DNA of 51,649 nucleotides from an uncultured bacterium. Lineage in GTDB: Bacteria; Cyanobacteriota; Vampirovibrionia; Gastranaerophilales; Gastranaerophilaceae. Shown in pieces: positions 35,378-44,801 of this stretch; the stretch's first letter is position 1, and each line of letters begins with the position of its first letter. The stretch covers positions 1-51,649 of the forward strand of contig CACXGY010000016.1 of the NCBI GenBank assembly GCA_902767275.1, written 5' to 3'. The position numbers and the translations under genes were made by a program. Below the pieces are notes generated by a model that was given only the letters and a program-made list of their open reading frames with translations, was not told the origin of the DNA and did not search any database.

Positions 35378-35902
35378 ATGAATGTTAAAGAAATAAATGT
35401 ATTTACTGAAAATATTTACCCTGATTGGGATGATAAAGAAGAACTTGATGAATATGAGGTTATAATAAACACTCGTAAAATTGTGGAATTTTATCTTTCT
35501 CAATTAACAAATATTTCTTGTCTTAAAGGTTTCAAATTTGACACATTAACCTTTGATATATTGTTCTGTGATAGTGAAAAAACGCATCAAATAAATCGAG
35601 AATATAGGGATAAAGATTACCCTGCCGATATTATAACCTTTGCTATTTTTGCAGACGATGATGCAAAGTTTATTCTTGATGATGATATAAATTTAGGAGA
35701 AATAATTATTGCACTGGATAAAGTAAAAGAAGAAGCAAAGAAAATAAGTGTATCAAAAAAATATGAGTTGTATTTTTTGATTGCTCATGGTATCTTGCAT
35801 TTGCTGGGGTTTGACCATCAAAACGAAGAAGATTATAATTTTGTTGTCGATGTACAAAAAAAGGCCCTAAAATACGCTAATATAGGTGAAAATTATGAGT
35901 AA
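35378..35902 (+). CDS. ybeY: endoribonuclease YbeY
   Basis: 174 aa. The metal site is HGILHLLGFDHQNE (HxxxHxxGxxH). FDILFCDSEKTHQINREYRD and YPADIITFAIF are the usual upstream blocks. YbeY acts in 16S rRNA 3' end maturation and 70S quality control. AAGG lies 7 nt before ATG 35378. Its last 8 nt overlap dgkA. Confidence 0.95.
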   Translation: MNVKEINVFTENIYPDWDDKEELDEYEVIINTRKIVEFYLSQLTNISCLKGFKFDTLTFDILFCDSEKTHQINREYRDKDYPADIITFAIFADDDAKFILDDDINLGEIIIALDKVKEEAKKISVSKKYELYFLIAHGILHLLGFDHQNEEDYNFVVDVQKKALKYANIGENYE

Positions 35903-36287
35903 GTTTAAATCACAAGGTTTTAGAAATACGTTTAAGAATGCCAGAAAAGGTTTTAGACTTGTATTAAAAAGTGAAGTCAATATCAGAATTCATTTGATAG
36001 TAGGTTCTCTGGTATTAGCACTCGCTACGTTACTTCAATTTGATGTAATTAAATTTTCAGTGTTATTGCTGGCAATTGCTCTTGTGATGGTTTCAGAGAT
36101 GTTCAATACTGCAATCGAATTTACACTTGATTCATATTATCACAACAAATACAATAAAATGGTCGGAATGGCAAAAGACATATCCGCAGGTGCAGTAATG
36201 CTTGCAACTATAATTAGTGTTGTGATTGGTTGTTTGCTGTTCGGGCAGGCAATAATTGAACTAATTGCAAAAGGCGGATTGTTTTAG
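35895..36287 (+). CDS. dgkA: diacylglycerol kinase / undecaprenol kinase
   Basis: 130 aa from ATG 35895; an in-frame GTG lies three codons upstream. Amphipathic N-terminus (FRNTFKNARKGFRLVLKSEV), then three membrane helices. The signature VSEMFNTAIEFTLDSYY carries the catalytic Glu/Asn/Glu/Asp set, and MAKDISAGAVML follows. It phosphorylates diacylglycerol or undecaprenol at the inner membrane. It overlaps ybeY by 8 nt and the convergent tsaD by 4 nt. Confidence 0.93.
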   Translation: MSKFKSQGFRNTFKNARKGFRLVLKSEVNIRIHLIVGSLVLALATLLQFDVIKFSVLLLAIALVMVSEMFNTAIEFTLDSYYHNKYNKMVGMAKDISAGAVMLATIISVVIGCLLFGQAIIELIAKGGLF

Positions 36288-37324
36288 TTAATATTTTTTA
36301 CCCTTGAAAATACTTCTACATCTATATTGTCAAAGGTATTATCAAAGAAAAATGCTGAACTTGCAACCATAGATGCATTGTCTGTGCAATACTTCATGAT
36401 TGGAGCATTTACTCTATAGCCTTCTTGTTCAAGTTCAAAAACTTTACGCCTGATTTCAGAGTTTGCAGCAACGCCGCCTGCTATAACAACTTGATTATAG
36501 CCTTTTACTTCAAGTGCGTGTTTTACTTTTTTAATTAAAGTTTCAGAAACACATTCCTGAAAACTTGCACAAATGTCTTCAAGAGGTAAGTCTTTCCCGT
36601 CAAATGATTTTACGAGTCTTGATGCTGCAGTTTTTAATCCGCTAAAACTAAAATCAAATTCTCCTACTTTTGCTTCAGGAAGTTTAAATGCATTCGGATT
36701 TCCCTCTTGAGCAAGTTTATCCAACCTTGGGCCTCCAGGGTACGGAAGTCCGATTAGTCTTGCTACTTTATCGTACGCTTCTCCTACTGCATCATCAATT
36801 GTTTCACCTATTATTTCCAGTTCGGAATATGATTTTACATCAATTATTTGAGTGTGTCCTCCGCTTACTAAAAGTGCGATAAATGGAGGTTCTAAATCAG
36901 TATCAATAAAATTTGCACTAACGTGTGCGTTTAAGTGATTAACCCCGATAAACGGCTTGTCGTGAACAAGAGCCAGTGTTTTTGTGGCATTCAAACCGAC
37001 AAGTAAACATCCGACCAATCCCGGCCCTACCGTACCGGCGAAGGCATCTATATCGTCAGGAGTCAGATTTGCTTCTTTAAATGCTTTGTCTATTACAACA
37101 TTTATGGCTTCAAGATGTTCTCTTGCTGCTATTTCCGGTATTACACCACCAAATTGTTCGTGTGTTTTTATTTGTGAAGCAACAACGTTTGAAACAACTT
37201 TTCTTCCTCCTTGTACGATTGCACAAGCAGTTTCATCACAACTGGACTCAATCGCCATTATGTAACTGTTTTCATTCAATGTTATAGGTTTATCGCTAAA
37301 TAGTGTGTTTTTTGTTTTGTTCAT
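36284..37324 (-). CDS. tsaD: tRNA N6-threonylcarbamoyladenosine synthase subunit TsaD
   Basis: About 346 aa from ATG 37324. MAIESSCDETACAIVQGG is the family N-terminal block; metal-binding HLNAH (HxxxH) and GQ-type blocks FIALLVSGGHTQIIDV, LPYPGGPRLDKLA and FSFSGLKTA follow. CTDNASMVAS closes it. With TsaB, TsaC and TsaE it forms t6A37 on ANN-decoding tRNAs. The upstream in-frame stretch to 37357 contains the -10 box and is not coding: TATAAT ends 7 nt before ATG 37324. No Shine-Dalgarno. Confidence 0.96.
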   Translation of the reverse strand: MNKTKNTLFSDKPITLNENSYIMAIESSCDETACAIVQGGRKVVSNVVASQIKTHEQFGGVIPEIAAREHLEAINVVIDKAFKEANLTPDDIDAFAGTVGPGLVGCLLVGLNATKTLALVHDKPFIGVNHLNAHVSANFIDTDLEPPFIALLVSGGHTQIIDVKSYSELEIIGETIDDAVGEAYDKVARLIGLPYPGGPRLDKLAQEGNPNAFKLPEAKVGEFDFSFSGLKTAASRLVKSFDGKDLPLEDICASFQECVSETLIKKVKHALEVKGYNQVVIAGGVAANSEIRRKVFELEQEGYRVNAPIMKYCTDNASMVASSAFFFDNTFDNIDVEVFSRVKNIN

Positions 37325-37331
37325 AATCAAT

Positions 37332-37337
37332 ATTATA
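37332..37337 (-). promoter_or_regulatory. -10 box of tsaD, leaderless arrangement
   Basis: TATAAT on the minus strand, 7 nt from the ATG. It rules out the longer in-frame start at 37357. Confidence 0.55.
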
Positions 37338-37409
37338 ATACAAAAGTGAATAAACATAAGAACAGAAAAATAATTTTGATAATAGGGTTTAATTATAATC
37401 CTACTTTAA

Positions 37410-38783
37410 TTAAACTTTCTGTTGCGATTGCTCTTTTTCTTTTTCAAGCATTGCTTTTATTTCTTTTTCAACAGCAAACTCTTTGTTGTTAGGTTTAAGT
37501 AATCTGTCTGCAAGCATTATCCCCGGCAAAATAATACCTAATGCAAGAACTGTAGAAGCCATATTCTTTATAACAGAACCTCTCTTGAGTTTTCTTACAC
37601 CTTTGAAAAATTCATCAACTGTTTGTCCTGATTCATTAAACTGTTGATACAACTTTGACATATTTTTATGAGTATTTCTAACCTCATTTAAGTCAATATA
37701 TTTTCTGGTATCAATTTTTCCGCTATCTTTAGATTTTGTAAATATTTGATACCATTTCTTTGGTTCTTTATATGTTTGAATTATATCGGATTGTTTTGCA
37801 ACATCAACAACCATATTCTCAGGATTTTTGTGCAAAAATTCATACAACTCTAAATCACTCTTTGAGGAATCAAAGGCTTTTAAACTTTGTTCAATACTCT
37901 TATTCGCAAATGATTCTTTAAATGCTTCATTTTCTAAAACTCTTGCATCAAGTCCAATATTCTTGTTGTGTTTCGTATCGGCAACTTTTTCAAAATGGTT
38001 TTGAATTTTTTGACCTAAAACATACATAAAGAATAAAAATCCGCCTTCTTTAATAGCATATCCCATAAATTCCTGAGGAGATCTTGATTTACCTAATCTT
38101 TCTGTGGTTATCCCACCGTCAAGCACCATCATATTCTTAACAGGGTCAAGCATAACTCCGTATATACCGTTAAATGATGGAGATTTACCGGAATTGTTTT
38201 TGTTCTCATTTCTTATCTTAGACACATTTTGGAAGTTTAGATCCTTCACAGAATCAGATACTGCATTATTCTGTGACATTTTTTCAATACTTTCTTTTTC
38301 TTGTTGTTTTAACAACTTGGTTTTAATTCTGTTATGAGTATATTTTTGTTTCATATCAGTCATAACATTATACATTCCCAGTGCCATCAATGTTGCGGCA
38401 ACAAACTTTGCAACATTCAAATTTTTAAATGTTTTTTGATTTTTCTTAATCTTTTCAATTGATTTTTGAATTTTTTCTGTTGGAGCATACTCTTTTGTTT
38501 TTTCAAATATATCTTTGTTGTTAAGGTTTCTTACATCATATTTTGCATCAAGTCTTGCAACCTTAAACAATGTATTGTCAACAATTTTTTTAGATAACGG
38601 AATTCCGCCTAACCAAATTGCTTCCGTACCTACTTCATCAATAAATCTATCTCTACCCTCGTCTTTACTTGTGATTGAAGATGCTGCCGTCATGCCCGCA
38701 CAATTAACAGTATCCTTAACTGCCAACGGGACTAATGATTGGGAATTACCCAAAACTGAAAATATTTTTGCTGCTATTACCAT
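37410..38783 (-). CDS. membrane-associated hypothetical protein
   Basis: 457 aa. An N-terminal hydrophobic patch (MVIAAKIFSVLGNSQSLVPL) is followed by a conserved-looking IDEVGTEAIWLGGIPLSKK. One membrane helix lies near 117-133 (NVAKFVAATLMALGMYNV), with another near 420 (NMASTVLALGIILPGIMLA). Between them is a disordered linker with SPSFNGIYGVM (about residue 205), a variant of the F-K-G motif. VLDGGITTERLGKSRSPQEF and KEGGFLFFMYVLGQKIQNHF come next. AGGAAA is only 3 nt from the ATG. A possible 29-aa ORF ends 26 nt upstream. Family unknown to me; topology suggests two inner-membrane passes. Confidence 0.7.
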   Translation of the reverse strand: MVIAAKIFSVLGNSQSLVPLAVKDTVNCAGMTAASSITSKDEGRDRFIDEVGTEAIWLGGIPLSKKIVDNTLFKVARLDAKYDVRNLNNKDIFEKTKEYAPTEKIQKSIEKIKKNQKTFKNLNVAKFVAATLMALGMYNVMTDMKQKYTHNRIKTKLLKQQEKESIEKMSQNNAVSDSVKDLNFQNVSKIRNENKNNSGKSPSFNGIYGVMLDPVKNMMVLDGGITTERLGKSRSPQEFMGYAIKEGGFLFFMYVLGQKIQNHFEKVADTKHNKNIGLDARVLENEAFKESFANKSIEQSLKAFDSSKSDLELYEFLHKNPENMVVDVAKQSDIIQTYKEPKKWYQIFTKSKDSGKIDTRKYIDLNEVRNTHKNMSKLYQQFNESGQTVDEFFKGVRKLKRGSVIKNMASTVLALGIILPGIMLADRLLKPNNKEFAVEKEIKAMLEKEKEQSQQKV

Positions 38784-38809
38784 TTTCCTAACCTTATACT
38801 AATGTCGTA

Positions 38810-38899
38810 TTACAGACCCCATCTGAGGTTCATCAATTTGACAAATGCTGAATTTGCCTTCTTAGTATAACGTCGTCGTATATTTTTAGTCATTATCAT
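38810..38899 (-). CDS. possible 29-aa basic leader peptide / small protein
   Basis: The frame is MIMTKNIRRRYTKKANSAFV, then KLMNLRWGL. AAAGGAAGG, one of the strongest ribosome sites in the window, lies 4 nt before ATG 38899 and 10 nt before the second ATG at 38893. TATAAC lies about 23 nt further upstream. It ends 26 nt before the 457-aa membrane protein, in a different frame, so it could couple translation or be a small protein in its own right. Confidence 0.4.
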   Translation of the reverse strand: MIMTKNIRRRYTKKANSAFVKLMNLRWGL

Positions 38900-38990
38900 C
38901 TAACCTTCCTTTATTTATTAAGTGTTATAATTACAAATTTTTGCGTCTTTTTTTACATTTTTTTACACTGAAACATTTAGACAAATAAAA

Positions 38991-39013
38991 AAGACCTTAT
39001 TTACAAAGGTCTT
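38991..39013. terminator. isolated bidirectional terminator between divergent genes
   Basis: AAGACCTT (38991-38998) / AAGGTCTT (39006-39013), an 8-bp stem with a 7-nt loop. A-rich on the left and GTTTTTATTTTTT on the right, so it would work on both strands. The flanking genes point away from it, so it does not end any recognised transcript. Confidence 0.75.
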
Positions 39014-39167
39014 GTTTTTATTTTTTCGTACACAATTATAGATGTCTTTATCTTATAAAAACAAGCCTTTCATCCTAAATTGTCTACGTCGTAAATTCAT
39101 AATCATAAGTGTATAATACAACAGATTATTTATTTTGTAAAGAATCGCTCAAAAATAAAAGATGATG

Positions 39168-39173
39168 TATAAT
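39168..39173 (+). promoter_or_regulatory. -10 box of the Cys-cluster gene, leaderless arrangement
   Basis: TATAAT ends 6 nt before ATG 39180. It favours that start over the in-frame ATG at 39162, which lies upstream of the box. Confidence 0.5.
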
Positions 39174-39179
39174 ATAGGA

Positions 39180-39734
39180 ATGGATTATACTAACAAAGAT
39201 TTCTTGGAAAGAAGACCTCAAAGGCTATGTCTTATGTGCGGAAGATGTTGCAGAATGGCTGTAGCATCAATCCCACATTCCGAATTGTTAAAAAAAACGG
39301 AAGAAGGAGATGAAAGTTCAAAAGAATTTTTAGAAATTTTTGAACCTTATGCAACAATTGAGGAAGCACTAAAAGCAGATGAAGCGACAGTAAAAAATAT
39401 TCCGGACTGGGAAAACAGAACGTTTTATCACTGTCGATTTATTCGTGATGATAATTTATGCTCCAGATATGAAACACGATATGAAGTATGCAGAATATTT
39501 CCGTCATCACCTTGGGCGGTAATCCCGCCTAACTGCGGATTCAGAGGTTGGATGTTTAATGAAGTCGAAGCCCACAAAAGAAAAATCAGAAAATTAAAGG
39601 AAGAATCCGTATACTACAATGCCAAACTAAAAACTAATATTCCAAACAAAGAAAAACAATTGTATAAAAAATTAATAGATAAAATATCAGAACGGGTTAA
39701 ATTATATGAAAAATACGGCTCACAATACTGGTAA
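39180..39734 (+). CDS. YkgJ-family cysteine cluster protein (UPF0153)
   Basis: About 184 aa from ATG 39180. Eight-cysteine array of the family: CLMCGRCCRM near the start, then HCRFIRDDNLCSRYETRYEV and CRIFPSSPWAVIPPNCGF. Family members bind a metal or iron-sulfur cluster; biochemical function is not established. The C-terminal 45 residues are a charged helix. smc follows 91 nt later with its own promoter region. Confidence 0.85.
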   Translation: MDYTNKDFLERRPQRLCLMCGRCCRMAVASIPHSELLKKTEEGDESSKEFLEIFEPYATIEEALKADEATVKNIPDWENRTFYHCRFIRDDNLCSRYETRYEVCRIFPSSPWAVIPPNCGFRGWMFNEVEAHKRKIRKLKEESVYYNAKLKTNIPNKEKQLYKKLIDKISERVKLYEKYGSQYW

Positions 39735-39825
39735 ACCCCTGTTAATTGTAAATATTAGTAAATTATTTTGACATGACAAATATGTTTGAGTTATATTATA
39801 AACTAGCATAGTTTTGGGTAGTGAT

Positions 39826-42800
39826 ATGTATATCAAACAAATTGACATCGACAACTTCAAGTCGTTTGCCACAAAAATAGAAATCCCTTTGCTAAAAGGA
39901 TTCTCAACTATCGTAGGACCGAACGGATCAGGGAAAAGTAACATTATAGATGCCGTTCTGTTTGCACTTGGGTTGTCTACCTCCAGAACTTTGCGTGCGG
40001 AAAGATTATCCGACTTCATATCAACCTACACAAAACGTAACGAAGCAATTGTAAAAGTAACCTTTGCGGAAGGCGAAAACAATGAAGAATTCAGTGTTGC
40101 AAGAAGAATTAAAAAATCGTCTCAAGGATATAATAGTGTATACTACCTTGATGATAAGATTGCTACCCATACAGACATTCTTGCTAAATTAGAAGAATAT
40201 AACGTTACTCCAAACAGTTATAACGTTGTTATGCAAGGCGACGTTATGAGCATTATAAACTGTACAGAAAATGAACGACGTAAAATCGTGGATGAAATTG
40301 CAGGAGTTGCTGATTTTGACAGAAGAATAGCACAGGCGAATGAGAAACTTGACACGGTTGAAGAACGTGTAAAATATTCTACGAACACACTTAACGAAGT
40401 CGAAACAAGACTGGAACAGTTAAAAGAAGAAAAGGAAGTTGCTTTAAAATATCAAAAACTCAAAGATGAGAAAAAAGGACTTGAAAGTCAAGTTTCTACA
40501 GTAAGATTTTTTGATATTAAAACTAAACTTGAGCAAGCACATGAAAATATCCTTGAATTTCAAAAGAAAAAGAAAATTGAAGAAGTAAATTCAAAAGATT
40601 TGAATGAACGAATTAAAGTCATCAATGAAAAGTATGAAGAAATATGCGAAACCGTGAGAGAAAAAGGGGAAGCACATCAAATTGAGGTTCAGAAAAAAGC
40701 AGAAGAATGTAAAGGCGAAATCTCAAGAAAAGAAAGTGCTATCAATTTTGAAGAAAAAAACATTCAAGATAAAAAGAAAACCATTGAGAATTCCAATAAC
40801 GGTATTGAAAATCATAAAACAAAAATAGAAAATGCTAACCAAAACATTAAATCTCGTGAACTTGATATAAAAACGGTTGATGAAGAACTGGAAAAACAAC
40901 GTGCCGAAAGAAAACGCATAACAGAAGATTTGACAGGTTTGAACGAAAACGTTGATCAACAAATGAAGCATAGAGAGGAACTCAGAAAAGAACTTGACGG
41001 ACTAAAAGATAAAGAAACCGCTCTTATGCAAAAACAAATTCCTCTTGATACGGAATTAAAAAATATTAATAATAAATTAGCCGATGCAAGAAAAAGTATC
41101 GAAGACTACGATAAATTAAAAGTTGAATTTGAAGAAAAAAAGGAATCCTTAGAACTTCAAATAGAACAACTCACTACAGAACAAAATGATTGCAAAATCA
41201 TCCAACAAAACGTAATGCACGATTATGACAAAGTGACAAATGAACTTACAGATTTAGAGTTTGATATTAGTGCTGCAAGAAAACAACTCTATAAACTAGA
41301 AGCAACAAAATCAGCAAGTGAAATGTCAAGCGGAAACAGAGCAATACAAACAGTAGAAAATGCTCATTTAGAAGGGGTTCACGCACCTTTGTATAAATTA
41401 GGGAATGTTGATAAAGAATATGCAACAGCCCTTGAAGTTGCAGTAGGTGGAAGAATGTCACATATTGTTGTTGACGATCCTGATACTGCAACATCTGTAT
41501 TTGAAATAGTTCGTTCCGCAGGGGCAGGTCGTGTTACTTGTATACCATTAAATAAAATTGCCGAAGCCCCTTCAAGCCTTAATTTACCGAGAGAAAAAGG
41601 TGTTATTGACTATGCTATAAATTTGATTGATTTTGATGATATGTATTTAGATGCATTTTATTATGCAGTAGGCGGAACTATTGTCGTTGAAAATGATTCG
41701 GTCGCAAAAAAACTTATTCGTAAATACAGAATGGTTACTCTTGACGGGACATTATATGAAAAAACCGGTGCAATGACAGGTGGCGGCAAGATTTCTACAG
41801 GGTTAAAATTCTCTGTCAATGATGATGATCAATTGGAAAAGTATAAACAACGTCTTGCCGATATGGAAAAACGATATCAAGATGCTAAGAATAAAAAATC
41901 GGCACTTGAAGAAAAAAGAGAAAAAGTCAGAGCAGATTATTCTTCAGCAATGACAGAATTAAATAAAGCCAATATAGAATTAAATACTCTAGTCAAAACT
42001 TTTGAATCTTCAAAAACAGGCTACAGCCAAAATCAAGAATTTATCAAATTATCAGAACCTGAAATAGAAAGAATTAATAAGGAACTGGATAAATTAGAAG
42101 AAACCCATATTACTCTAATAGATGAAATGACTTCTGTTAAAACAAAGATTGAAGAAATAGAGCAATTGTTAGATGACAGTGATTTAAAGAAATTAAAAGA
42201 ATTAACTGCCGGAATAGAGTCTGAAATTGAAAGGCTTGAATCTAATAAGAGAACTTATGAAAATGATATAAAATCTTTCAATATGGAAATAACATTCCAT
42301 AATAATGCTATTGATAACAATAATGAAACTATTCAAAACTGTGAAAAAGCAATAAAAGAAAGCGAAAAGAATAAAGAAATTTTTGCAGAAGATATAAAAG
42401 GTTTGAAAGTAAAATTAGAAGAATACGAAGTTCAAATAGAAGAAATAAAAGAAAAACTTGGGGATTTGCTAAAACAACGTGATGAAATTAATGAACAACT
42501 TGTAGATTTAAAGACAAAACAAAATGTAAAAATAGCAGAACTTGAAAAAATAGCGGAACAAATAGAATCCTTCAAGGCTCGCAGACGTGAGATAGAACCG
42601 GAACTTGAAACAGCAAGAAAAGAACTGGAAGAAGCAGGAGTTGAAATTGCGAAACTACAACCTGTAGAAATGTCTATAGATGAACTTAATTCAAAGATAC
42701 AAAGACTTGCAAAAAGGATGGATGATCTTGGTGCCGTAAATATGAGAGCAATAGAAGAATTTGATACGGTATCAAAAAGAGAACAAGAACTTAAAGAAAA

Positions 42801-43341
42801 AATTGATACCCTGACAAGAGAACGTCAGGAAATAATCAATAGAATGAACGGATATGAACAACTTAAAAAAGAAGCGTTTATGACAACCTATAACAACATA
42901 AACACAAACTTTAAGGAGTTGTACCATAAATTATCAGAAGGAGAAGGAACTTTAATTCTTCAAGATGAAAATAATCCGTTCGCAGGCGGGCTTACAATTG
43001 AGGCTCAGCCAAGAGATAAGAAAAAGCAAAGATTAGCAGGGCTGTCCGGAGGAGAGAAATCAGTAGCGGCACTGGCACTTGTTTTTGCGATACAAAAATA
43101 CATGCCGGCTCCGTTCTATGCTTTCGATGAGGTTGACCAAAACCTTGATACTTTAAACATTGATAAACTGGCTAATATGATTCAAACACAGGCTCAAGGC
43201 ACACAATTTATTGTTGTTAGCCACAGAAAACCTATGATTGAAGTATCAGACCGTTCAATCGGTGTTACACAAAAAGAAAAAGGTAAATCAATGGTTACAG
43301 GGGTTACTCATCCGAAAGAAACAGTTGGGGTAGGAAAATAG
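39826..43341 (+). CDS. smc: chromosome segregation protein SMC
   Basis: 1171 aa, full length. Start ATG 39826 (MYIKQIDIDNFKSFATKIEI); an in-frame TTG lies four codons upstream. Walker A VGPNGSGKSNIIDAV, long coiled coil, flexible hinge at about 500-660 (LEGVHAPLYKLGNVDKEYAT, MTGGGKISTG), second coiled coil, ABC signature LAGLSGGEKSVAALALVFAI and Walker B APFYAFDEVDQNLD. It forms the condensin ring with ScpA and ScpB, encoded directly downstream. Confidence 0.97.
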   Translation: MYIKQIDIDNFKSFATKIEIPLLKGFSTIVGPNGSGKSNIIDAVLFALGLSTSRTLRAERLSDFISTYTKRNEAIVKVTFAEGENNEEFSVARRIKKSSQGYNSVYYLDDKIATHTDILAKLEEYNVTPNSYNVVMQGDVMSIINCTENERRKIVDEIAGVADFDRRIAQANEKLDTVEERVKYSTNTLNEVETRLEQLKEEKEVALKYQKLKDEKKGLESQVSTVRFFDIKTKLEQAHENILEFQKKKKIEEVNSKDLNERIKVINEKYEEICETVREKGEAHQIEVQKKAEECKGEISRKESAINFEEKNIQDKKKTIENSNNGIENHKTKIENANQNIKSRELDIKTVDEELEKQRAERKRITEDLTGLNENVDQQMKHREELRKELDGLKDKETALMQKQIPLDTELKNINNKLADARKSIEDYDKLKVEFEEKKESLELQIEQLTTEQNDCKIIQQNVMHDYDKVTNELTDLEFDISAARKQLYKLEATKSASEMSSGNRAIQTVENAHLEGVHAPLYKLGNVDKEYATALEVAVGGRMSHIVVDDPDTATSVFEIVRSAGAGRVTCIPLNKIAEAPSSLNLPREKGVIDYAINLIDFDDMYLDAFYYAVGGTIVVENDSVAKKLIRKYRMVTLDGTLYEKTGAMTGGGKISTGLKFSVNDDDQLEKYKQRLADMEKRYQDAKNKKSALEEKREKVRADYSSAMTELNKANIELNTLVKTFESSKTGYSQNQEFIKLSEPEIERINKELDKLEETHITLIDEMTSVKTKIEEIEQLLDDSDLKKLKELTAGIESEIERLESNKRTYENDIKSFNMEITFHNNAIDNNNETIQNCEKAIKESEKNKEIFAEDIKGLKVKLEEYEVQIEEIKEKLGDLLKQRDEINEQLVDLKTKQNVKIAELEKIAEQIESFKARRREIEPELETARKELEEAGVEIAKLQPVEMSIDELNSKIQRLAKRMDDLGAVNMRAIEEFDTVSKREQELKEKIDTLTRERQEIINRMNGYEQLKKEAFMTTYNNINTNFKELYHKLSEGEGTLILQDENNPFAGGLTIEAQPRDKKKQRLAGLSGGEKSVAALALVFAIQKYMPAPFYAFDEVDQNLDTLNIDKLANMIQTQAQGTQFIVVSHRKPMIEVSDRSIGVTQKEKGKSMVTGVTHPKETVGVGK

Positions 43342-43356
43342 CGATAAGGGAAAGAG

Positions 43357-44283
43357 ATGTCACTAAATTATTTAGATTTTGATGGGATTAAGAAAAACGA
43401 AAACGGAGAATTTGACGGAATTGATGTTCTTGTAGCAATGGCAAAACAAGGAAAGATTAATCCGTGGAACATTGATATTGTTGAAGTTGCTGATCAATTC
43501 TCAGCACATGTTTTCCAATCTAAGGCTCAAAACCTTAGATACACCAGTCGTGTAATATTGTATGCGGCAATACTTTTAAAAATGAAGTCTGATATTCTTG
43601 AAGGGATTGATATTACTGATATTGTACCTCAAGAAGCACCTGAAGATGAACTTATGGATGACGGATTTATGTCTGACGATATGTATGAAGATTATGTTCC
43701 GACAAATAATGTTATCTCTTTTGATGAAGTATTGGAAAGAAGAACCAGCGTACGTCTTAACAGAAACAGGGTTGTGACATTAAGAGATTTGGTCAGACAA
43801 CTTGAATTTTATGCACAGTTAGATAAAAAAGCCTCTATTGAAAATGCGAAACAACGTGCAAGAAAGGTCAAAAGTTATAAAAATATGACTGCTGCGGATA
43901 TGGTTAATCTCGCACATGATGAATATATTAAACTTGGAGTGCAAGTTCTAAAAAACAATCTTACCGAAATATTAGAAAGAGAAGATAAAATTGAGTTGAA
44001 TGAACTTACTCTTTTAGGAATGGATAGAATAACCGCATATTTATCTTTGCTGTTTCTTGTTACGGAAGGCGAGTATGATTTAAAACAGGACAGTTTTTAT
44101 TCTGACATTTATGTTGTGAAATATCAAAAACCTGAAACTGATGAAAATGAAGAAGATTCAAATCAGGAAGAAATAGTAAACAATGCGATTGTAAAAGAAA
44201 TCTTGAGCGACGATGTATCAACGATTGTTGACAGTGTTGCAGAGATAAATGAAAATATAGAAGTTGAGGAGTATAACAGATAG
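43357..44283 (+). CDS. scpA: segregation and condensation protein A (kleisin)
   Basis: 308 aa. N-terminal block FDGIDVLVAMAKQGKINPWN, then IDIVEVADQF and ILYAAILLKMKSDIL are typical ScpA. The acidic linker and C-terminal winged helix (MDRITAYLSLLFLVTEGEYD) close the SMC ring. The extra acidic tail (about 275-308) is longer than usual. It starts 15 nt after smc and its stop overlaps the scpB start codon by one base. Confidence 0.93.
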   Translation: MSLNYLDFDGIKKNENGEFDGIDVLVAMAKQGKINPWNIDIVEVADQFSAHVFQSKAQNLRYTSRVILYAAILLKMKSDILEGIDITDIVPQEAPEDELMDDGFMSDDMYEDYVPTNNVISFDEVLERRTSVRLNRNRVVTLRDLVRQLEFYAQLDKKASIENAKQRARKVKSYKNMTAADMVNLAHDEYIKLGVQVLKNNLTEILEREDKIELNELTLLGMDRITAYLSLLFLVTEGEYDLKQDSFYSDIYVVKYQKPETDENEEDSNQEEIVNNAIVKEILSDDVSTIVDSVAEINENIEVEEYNR

Positions 44284-44801
44284 TGGCAAGTCTAAAATCA
44301 AGAATAGAAGCAGTGCTATTTACCACAGCAAGAGTATTGCAAATAAAAGATATCGCAGAAATTCTGGAAACAGAAGATATTGATGCGGTTGAAGAAGCAA
44401 TGCTTGAATTGATTATGGATTATGCATCAAGAGATAGTGCCTTAGAAATAGATGATGAAAACGGATATATTTTACAGGTAAAAACAGAACACATGGATAT
44501 AGTTGAAAAATTGTGTCCTGTTGAATTGTCAAAGCCTGTATTAAAAACATTAACTGTCATTGCTTTAAAAGAACCTATCAGGCAGGCTGAGTTAAAAGTA
44601 TATCGTTCAAATGCGTATGAACATATTCAAGAACTTGTTGAAAAAGGTCTTGTTGCCAAAACGAGAGATAAAAACGGACGTTCTTTTAATGTTTCTACGA
44701 CTCCTAAGTTTGCCGAATATTTCAAATTAAAAGGCGATTTACGTTCTCTTATGAAGCAAGATATAGCGGAATTGCTTAAAAATTCTACTACCGAAGATTA
44801 A
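44283..44801 (+). CDS. scpB: segregation and condensation protein B
   Basis: 172 aa. GTG start at 44283 inside the scpA stop. Tandem winged helices: SRIEAVLFTTARVLQIKDIA, then LSKPVLKTLTVIALKEPIRQ and VEKGLVAKTRDKNGRSFNV. ScpB dimers stabilise the ScpA kleisin on SMC. Its end overlaps the convergent gene by 4 nt. Confidence 0.93.
   Translation: MASLKSRIEAVLFTTARVLQIKDIAEILETEDIDAVEEAMLELIMDYASRDSALEIDDENGYILQVKTEHMDIVEKLCPVELSKPVLKTLTVIALKEPIRQAELKVYRSNAYEHIQELVEKGLVAKTRDKNGRSFNVSTTPKFAEYFKLKGDLRSLMKQDIAELLKNSTTED

Larger units (their letters stand above)
38784..39161. other. divergent intergenic region
   Basis: This is the gap between the minus-strand membrane protein and the plus-strand Cys-cluster gene. 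It holds the possible 29-aa ORF at 38810-38899 with its ribosome site, an isolated bidirectional terminator at 38991-39013, and AT-rich DNA without visible genes from 39014 on. The Cys-cluster gene promoter is at 39168. Confidence 0.55.

Noticed and set aside
37324-37357. Longer N-terminus for TsaD from 37357
   Set aside because: The extra 11 codons contain the TATAAT promoter box and are hydrophobic without family similarity.
38783-38899. Small ORF and the 457-aa protein as one gene broken by a frameshift
   Set aside because: A stop and 26 nt separate them, the 457-aa start has its own plausible N-terminus, and the small ORF has a complete ribosome site and stop of its own.
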